Below are positions 5,483 to 8,899 of a stretch of DNA of 8,899 bases, one piece after another. Source of the DNA: Lentzea sp. (GTDB taxonomy: Bacteria > Actinomycetota > Actinomycetes > Mycobacteriales > Pseudonocardiaceae); assembly GCA_030146905.1 (NCBI GenBank), contig JASLAV010000697.1:1-8899 (forward strand), read 5' to 3'. The stretch's first letter is position 1, and each line of letters opens with the position of its first letter. The notes beneath the pieces are model-generated. The model ran no database searches and was not told the DNA's origin. It was given only the letters and a program-made list of their open reading frames with translations. Position numbers and translations under genes: made by a program.

Positions 5483-6253
5483 CTACCTCTCCGACATCGG
5501 GGTGCCCGTCGGGGGCGTCGGAGCGTCGGTCAGGCGGCCACCGACGTTCGCCGGCATCTCCTGCGAGGCACGCGGCATCGGTGACTGGACCTGCGCCTCC
5601 TCCTGCGCACGGGCCAGCCAGCCCTCCCAGCGCTGCTGCATCGGGCGGACCAGGCCGCCGCCCACGCCGATGACGATCACACCGGCGACGGTGGCGAGGA
5701 CGGCGATCAGGACCGGCATGGTCACCGAGATGGCGATGCCGAGCTGGTTGAGCGCCGCGATGACGCCCAGCGCCATCACGAAGCCGTAGGTGATGTTGCC
5801 CATGAGCTTCGTGTACGAGCGCTGGCCCAGCGCACCGGTCACGAGACCCTTCAGCGCGGTGCCGATCGCCGAGGCGACGATCACGAGCACGATCGCCACG
5901 ACGATGCGCGGCAGGTACGCGATGACGTCGTTGAGCAGGGCGCTGACCGGGTTCGAGGCGCCGAAGACGCCGAACGCCAGCTGCAGCGCGATCAGCAGCA
6001 CGAAGTAGTACACGATCTTCGCGATCAGCCCGGACGCGTCCATCGACGACTGCCGCATCGCACCGCTCAGGCCGGAGCGGTCGACGAGCTTCTCGAAGCC
6101 GACGCGCTTGAGCAGGAACCCGACGCCCTTGGCGAGCGCCTTGGCGATGAACCAGCCGATGACCAGGACGACGAGGAAGCCGAGCAGCTTCGGCACGAAC
6201 GTGGCCACCATCGCCCACGCCTGGCCCAGGCCCTCTGTGATTTGCGAGCCCAC
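5483..6253 (-). CDS. MscS-superfamily-like membrane protein with conserved TM-helix repeats
   Basis: This 256-residue membrane protein is usually annotated as a mechanosensitive ion channel family protein. It shows at least two copies of the conserved TM-helix repeat: residues about 18-55, with L-V-I-G-W-F-I-A-K and then a R-V-G-F-E-K-L amphipathic stretch, and about 108-142, with Y-L-P-R-I-V-V-A. About five membrane segments can be drawn: 21-41, 77-97, 113-133, 153-173 and 177-200. A Gly-rich G-V-G-G-G-L-V-R (197-203) follows the last one. The tail 204-256 is hydrophilic and Pro-rich. The MscS beta-domain that lines the cytoplasmic vestibule is not visible, so gating by membrane tension is a family inference. 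I chose GTG 6253 because AGGAGGG lies 3 bases upstream and the longer in-frame extension has no family similarity. It is monocistronic: a hairpin terminator follows 12 bases after the stop. Confidence 0.8.
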   Translation of the reverse strand: MGSQITEGLGQAWAMVATFVPKLLGFLVVLVIGWFIAKALAKGVGFLLKRVGFEKLVDRSGLSGAMRQSSMDASGLIAKIVYYFVLLIALQLAFGVFGASNPVSALLNDVIAYLPRIVVAIVLVIVASAIGTALKGLVTGALGQRSYTKLMGNITYGFVMALGVIAALNQLGIAISVTMPVLIAVLATVAGVIVIGVGGGLVRPMQQRWEGWLARAQEEAQVQSPMPRASQEMPANVGGRLTDAPTPPTGTPMSER

Positions 6254-6256
6254 GGG

Positions 6257-6263
6257 CCCTCCT
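6257..6263 (-). promoter_or_regulatory. Shine-Dalgarno of the TM-helix channel gene
   Basis: AGGAGGG lies 3 bases before GTG 6253 on the minus strand and selects this GTG over upstream in-frame codons. Confidence 0.75.
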
Positions 6264-6298
6264 AGAACAAGAGTTGCGGTGAGTGAAGATCCGTCGCG

Positions 6299-6318
6299 GT
6301 GATCGTTTCGCGGATCAC
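6299..6318. promoter_or_regulatory. Inverted repeat GTGATC-N8-GATCAC upstream of the channel gene
   Basis: Perfect 6-bp arms with an 8-base spacer lie 46-65 bases upstream of the channel start. A possible minus-strand promoter, TTGTAC (6325-6330), 17-bp spacer, AACGAT (6302-6307), overlaps it, so it is placed like a repressor operator. The -10 is poor and no cognate regulator is seen in the window. Confidence 0.35.
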
Positions 6319-6419
6319 ACCGCTGTACAACTTCGACACTGTGACACGAAAGGGTGGCTGACGTGGATTTTCGTCCCCGCAGAGTCCAGAGTGGAATCAC
6401 CGGTGGGGACCGGGGAGAG

Positions 6420-6454
6420 GGAAGCGCCCGCCACGCTCCGTGGCGGGCGCTTCC
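6420..6454 (-). terminator. 15-bp perfect hairpin terminator after the aminopeptidase-like gene
   Basis: GGAAGCGCCCGCCAC (6420-6434) and its exact complement (6440-6454) flank a 5-base loop. It begins 6 bases after the TAG stop at 6461-6463 on the minus strand. No U-tract follows. It shares the GGAAG...CTTCC stem base of the terminator at 5429-5470. Confidence 0.85.
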
Positions 6455-6460
6455 ACGTTC

Positions 6461-8026
6461 CTAGCCCTGGCCGATGCCGGCGCTCAGGCCGCGGCCGTCG
6501 AGGTAGCCCTGGATCCGGTCGGGCCGCAGGGTGGGCGCGGCACCGCCCCCGCCGTCCTTCGGCACGTCGGGCCGCGGGTCGCCGGGGCACTGGGTGCTGC
6601 TGCCCGGCAGCGCGCCGTCGACCAGGTACCGGTCGATCTTGGCGTCGACGCAGGCGTTGCCGCCGTTGTAGAGGCCGTGCTTGCCCTCGTCGACGACGGT
6701 GATCAGGTTGTGCCCGAGCCGTCCCGCCATGGCGGGGCCGCTCGCGTACTGGGTCTGCGTGTCGCCCTCCGACTGCACGACGACGCCGACCGGGTAGCCG
6801 TTGCGGACGAGTTTCACCGGCGGCTCCGGCGGGGTGAACGAGCGGAACGTGCACGTCATCGGCGCGGCCCGCACGATGCCGTAGCCGTAGGGGTAGCGCT
6901 CGCGGAACGTGCGCATGTCCTCGTAGTAGAGGTGCAGGTCGGTCGGCCAGTCGGACTCGCAGGTGACCGTGTCGAACACGCCGGACCGCAGGTCGTCCAC
7001 ACCGGTCTTCGCGAGCACCTGACCGGCCTTGGCGCCCTCGGCGTTGGCCGGCTGCTCACCCGACCGCAGCTTGGTCACGATCGTCGCCAGGTCCGACCAG
7101 AGCGGGCGGTAGCGGGCGCCGACACCCATCGCGCCGTCGAAGGACGACCGGTCGTGCTTGTCGACGGGTGCGGTGTGCAGCTTGGCCGCGACCTTCTCGA
7201 CCTCGGCCAGCACCTCGTCCCTGGACTTGCCCAGCCCGAACTTCTCGTTGCGCTCCCCCACCCAGGCGGCCCACGTCTCGACGTCGTGGCGGTAGGCCAC
7301 GGCCTGCTGGCGGAACTGCTGGTGCCAGATCCACTCCGGGTGCACGGCGGAGTCGAGCACGCTGCGGTCGAGCCGGTCGGGGAACAACGTCCCGTACACC
7401 GCGCCGAGGTACGTGCCGTAGGAGTAACCGAGGTAGCTGATCTTCGCCTCGCCCAGCGCACCGCGCACGACGTCCAGGTCCCGCGCGGTGTTCGCGGTGC
7501 TGATGTGCCGGCGGATCCCGCCGCTCGACTTCTGGCAGGCCTCCTCGGCCTCGCGCGCCTCCGCGGCCCACCTGCCGAAGTCGTCGTCCGCCGGCCGGGA
7601 CACGGGCTGGGCGATCGCGGGCGCGGTGCGGCAGTTCAGCGCCGTCGAGCCGCCGACGCCGCGCGGGTCGATGCCGATGATGTCGTAGACCTGCCCCGCG
7701 CCGGACTTCGACAGGAACTGCGGCAGGCCGAGGCCGGAGCCACCAGGTCCACCTGGATTGGTGAACAGCACACCGCGCCTGCGTTCGGGCGACGCCGCCT
7801 TCTTGCGGCTGATCACGAGGTTGATCCGGTCGCCGGCAGGAGCGGTGTAGTCGAGCGGCGCGACGAGCGTCGCGCACTCCAGTTCGGCGAGCCTCCCCCC
7901 GCACGGCCCCCAGGTGACCGGCTGGGAGTAGTACGCGGTGAGGGGATCGGGAGGGTCGGCTGCCGCTGTGACGCCCGTGGCCGTGAGAACGACCACGCCC
8001 AGGACGAAAGCGAGGAACCTATGCAA
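6461..8026 (-). CDS. Secreted tripeptidyl-aminopeptidase-like alpha/beta hydrolase (S33)
   Basis: This 521-residue exported serine hydrolase resembles Streptomyces tripeptidyl aminopeptidase and mycobacterial CaeA-type enzymes, which cleave tripeptides from the N-termini of secreted peptides. A Sec signal occupies residues 1-23 (H2-R3, hydrophobic core 4-16, A-A-A/D). There is no lipobox Cys, unlike mycobacterial lipoprotein relatives. N90-P-G-G-P-G-G-S-G98 matches the oxyanion-hole loop, S202 in G-Y-S-Y-G is the nucleophile, and D422 and H450 (E-G-K-H-G) complete the triad in the TAP-like C-terminal domain. Cys pairs at 42/51 and 458/480 may form disulfides. I chose TTG 8026 because GGAGG ends exactly 7 bases upstream and the signal peptide begins there; no in-frame ATG or GTG is close. 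A 15-bp hairpin follows the stop. It diverges from the FasR-like gene. Esterase or other peptidase activity is also possible. Confidence 0.88.
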   Translation of the reverse strand: MHRFLAFVLGVVVLTATGVTAAADPPDPLTAYYSQPVTWGPCGGRLAELECATLVAPLDYTAPAGDRINLVISRKKAASPERRRGVLFTNPGGPGGSGLGLPQFLSKSGAGQVYDIIGIDPRGVGGSTALNCRTAPAIAQPVSRPADDDFGRWAAEAREAEEACQKSSGGIRRHISTANTARDLDVVRGALGEAKISYLGYSYGTYLGAVYGTLFPDRLDRSVLDSAVHPEWIWHQQFRQQAVAYRHDVETWAAWVGERNEKFGLGKSRDEVLAEVEKVAAKLHTAPVDKHDRSSFDGAMGVGARYRPLWSDLATIVTKLRSGEQPANAEGAKAGQVLAKTGVDDLRSGVFDTVTCESDWPTDLHLYYEDMRTFRERYPYGYGIVRAAPMTCTFRSFTPPEPPVKLVRNGYPVGVVVQSEGDTQTQYASGPAMAGRLGHNLITVVDEGKHGLYNGGNACVDAKIDRYLVDGALPGSSTQCPGDPRPDVPKDGGGGAAPTLRPDRIQGYLDGRGLSAGIGQG

Positions 8027-8033
8027 GATCAAA

Positions 8034-8038
8034 CCTCC
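8034..8038 (-). promoter_or_regulatory. Shine-Dalgarno deciding the TTG start of the aminopeptidase-like gene
   Basis: GGAGG is followed by a 7-base spacer and TTG at 8026 on the minus strand. A second in-frame TTG at 8032 is only 1 base away from it and is ruled out by spacing. Confidence 0.75.
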
Positions 8039-8068
8039 GCGCCGTACGAGAAAGACCTTCGCTACCCG

Positions 8069-8074
8069 AAGGTA
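8069..8074 (-). promoter_or_regulatory. Possible -10 (TACCTT) of the aminopeptidase-like gene
   Basis: TACCTT fits TANNNT on the minus strand and would give a leader of roughly 35 bases carrying the GGAGG site. No clear -35 is seen, and the 8094-8111 inverted repeat falls in the -35 zone. Confidence 0.3.
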
Positions 8075-8093
8075 TGGCCGTTCCCACGGCTCC

Positions 8094-8111
8094 ACGGGTT
8101 GTGTCACCCGT
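8094..8111. promoter_or_regulatory. Inverted repeat ACGGGT-N6-ACCCGT in the hydrolase/fasR divergent region
   Basis: Perfect 6-bp arms with a 6-base spacer form an 18-bp operator-like site. Its centre is about 46 bases upstream of the putative leaderless start of the FasR-like gene and about 40 upstream of the likely start of the hydrolase transcript, so one dimeric regulator could act on both genes. Autoregulation by the FasR-like protein is one possibility, not shown. Confidence 0.45.
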
Positions 8112-8136
8112 CCCAGTGATGCCAGCTCCGTGGCCT

Positions 8137-8142
8137 TAAGCT
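8137..8142 (+). promoter_or_regulatory. Putative -10 element (TAAGCT) of a leaderless fasR mRNA
   Basis: TAAGCT fits TANNNT and ends 6 bases before ATG 8149. No canonical Shine-Dalgarno hexamer precedes the ATG; GCGGG is 1 base away, too close to act. No good -35 is visible. Confidence 0.45.
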
Positions 8143-8148
8143 GCGGGT

Positions 8149-8899
8149 ATGACCAGCAGCAAGGCGAAGGAGGAGCACCCGCCCGCGCTCTCCGCCCGCA
8201 CGATGCGCAAGATCGAACGCGCGTCCGGCTCACTCGCCACCGCCAGCGTGGCCGAGATGGAGCGGCGGCTGCCCTGGTTCGCCCGGATGCCGGCCGACCA
8301 GCGCGCGAGCGTTCTGCTGCTGATCCAGAACGGCGTCGCGGGCTTCGTCGAGTGGCTGCACGACCGGCAGCAGGCGATCCGGCTCACCGCGGACGCGTTC
8401 CGCAGCGCCCCCAAGGACATCTCCCGCTGGGTGAGCCTGCGCCAGACCGTCGAGCTGGTCCGCATAGCGCTGGAGCTGTTCGAGGAGCAGATGCCGCAGA
8501 TGGCGGCCACCGAGGCCGAGCGCGCGCTGCTGATGGAGGGCGTGCTGCGGTACGGGCGGGAGATCGCCTTCTCCGCCGCCACCTCCTACGCGGCGGCCGC
8601 CGAGGCGCGCGGCGCGTGGGACGCGCGACTGGAGGCGCTGGTCGTCGACGGCGTCGTGCGCGGCGACCCCGAGGAGTCGCTGCTCTCCCGCGCGGCCGCG
8701 CTGGGCTGGGACCCGGCGCTCGAGGCGACGGTGCTGGTCGGCAACCCGGGCGGCGAGGACCCACCGGCGATCATCTACTCGGTGCGCAGCAAGGCGGCTC
8801 GCGCGGGCCGGCCCGTGCTGCTGTCCGTGCAGGGCTCGCGGCTGGTGGTCGTGCTCGGCGGGTCGACGGAGTCCGGTGAGGACGTGCTGGGGCGCATCG
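8149..8899 (+). CDS. fasR: PucR-family regulator, FasR-like, partial (C-terminus beyond window)
   Basis: The first 250 residues are visible and the frame is open to the window edge. The sequence closely resembles what I recall of Streptomyces FasR and mycobacterial Rv2242-type PucR regulators: R-K-I-E-R-A-S-G-S-L-A near 20-30, L-P-W-F-A-R-M-P (41-48), S-L-R-Q-T-V-E-L-V-R around 95-105, E-A-R-G-A-W-D-A-R-L-E-A-L-V-V from about 153, and L-S-R-A-A-A-L-G-W. In Streptomyces FasR activates the adjacent fabD-fabH-acpP-fabF fatty-acid operon, so fabD is expected just past the right edge. The C-terminal PucR helix-turn-helix lies outside the window. It is cytoplasmic, with no signal. The ATG start is supported by the TANNNT hexamer 6 bases upstream and by the N-terminal alignment. 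It diverges from the secreted hydrolase across 122 bp. Confidence 0.85.
   Translation, partial: MTSSKAKEEHPPALSARTMRKIERASGSLATASVAEMERRLPWFARMPADQRASVLLLIQNGVAGFVEWLHDRQQAIRLTADAFRSAPKDISRWVSLRQTVELVRIALELFEEQMPQMAATEAERALLMEGVLRYGREIAFSAATSYAAAAEARGAWDARLEALVVDGVVRGDPEESLLSRAAALGWDPALEATVLVGNPGGEDPPAIIYSVRSKAARAGRPVLLSVQGSRLVVVLGGSTESGEDVLGRI

Noticed and set aside
4316..5584. A 422-codon open frame on the plus strand opposite the RmlA-like gene
   Set aside because: It runs through a terminator hairpin and has shadow-like composition; the minus-strand frame has clear family motifs and a Shine-Dalgarno.
6254..6400. N-terminal extension of the TM-helix channel protein to 305 residues
   Set aside because: It has no family similarity and overlaps the likely promoter; a strong Shine-Dalgarno marks the GTG at 6253.
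8060..8100. ECF-sigma-type GGAAC promoter for the aminopeptidase-like gene
   Set aside because: GGAAC is present, but no matching -10 (CGTT-like) lies at the right spacing.
6440..8119. A 559-codon open frame on the plus strand opposite the aminopeptidase-like gene
   Set aside because: It has no recognisable motif, is rich in Arg/Val/Gly/Ala repeats typical of antisense frames in GC-rich DNA, and lies wholly over a gene with a complete catalytic triad.

Overview
The window is one strand-switching stretch of a high-GC actinobacterial chromosome. Base composition, start-codon use (ATG, GTG and TTG) and the pairing of a FasR-type PucR regulator with a secreted tripeptidyl-aminopeptidase-like hydrolase suggest Actinomycetota, probably Pseudonocardiales (Lentzea, Saccharothrix or Amycolatopsis-like). 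The order-level placement is inference. There are eight genes, two of them cut by the window edges, and no gene-free stretch over 300 bases. I see no tRNA, rRNA, CRISPR array or mobile element.

Left part (1-2093, minus strand): a tightly coupled three-gene run read right to left. It holds a PnuC-type nicotinamide riboside transporter, a secreted M14 zinc carboxypeptidase (start overlapping the pnuC stop by 4 bases), and a small DUF4279-like protein cut by the window edge (start overlapping the peptidase stop by 1 base).

Middle (2094-4304): a 55-bp divergent region, then on the plus strand a secreted beta-propeller phytase and, 10 bp later, a winged-helix HTH_42 protein with the QxQ motif of AlkZ-type DNA glycosylases. 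The latter converges on a minus-strand gene across a 9-bp gap, and both stop codons lie inside one small inverted repeat.

Right-middle (4298-6253, minus strand): an RmlA-like sugar-1-phosphate nucleotidyltransferase with a left-handed beta-helix tail that has lost several catalytic signature residues (a candidate pseudoenzyme), and an MscS-superfamily-like protein made of conserved TM-helix repeats. A 16-bp hairpin terminator separates them.

Right end (6420-8899): a secreted S33 tripeptidyl-aminopeptidase-like hydrolase (minus strand, TTG start) diverges from a FasR-like PucR regulator (plus strand, cut by the edge). The 122-bp divergent region carries a perfect 6-6-6 inverted repeat.

Two modes of expression split by strand. 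All three plus-strand genes lack a Shine-Dalgarno sequence and have a TANNNT hexamer 6-7 bases before the ATG, as expected of leaderless mRNAs. The minus-strand genes have a Shine-Dalgarno sequence or are coupled to the gene upstream. No known multi-gene defence or biosynthetic system is visible. The most unusual items are the degenerate nucleotidyltransferase, the AlkZ-like protein and the leaderless promoter pattern.
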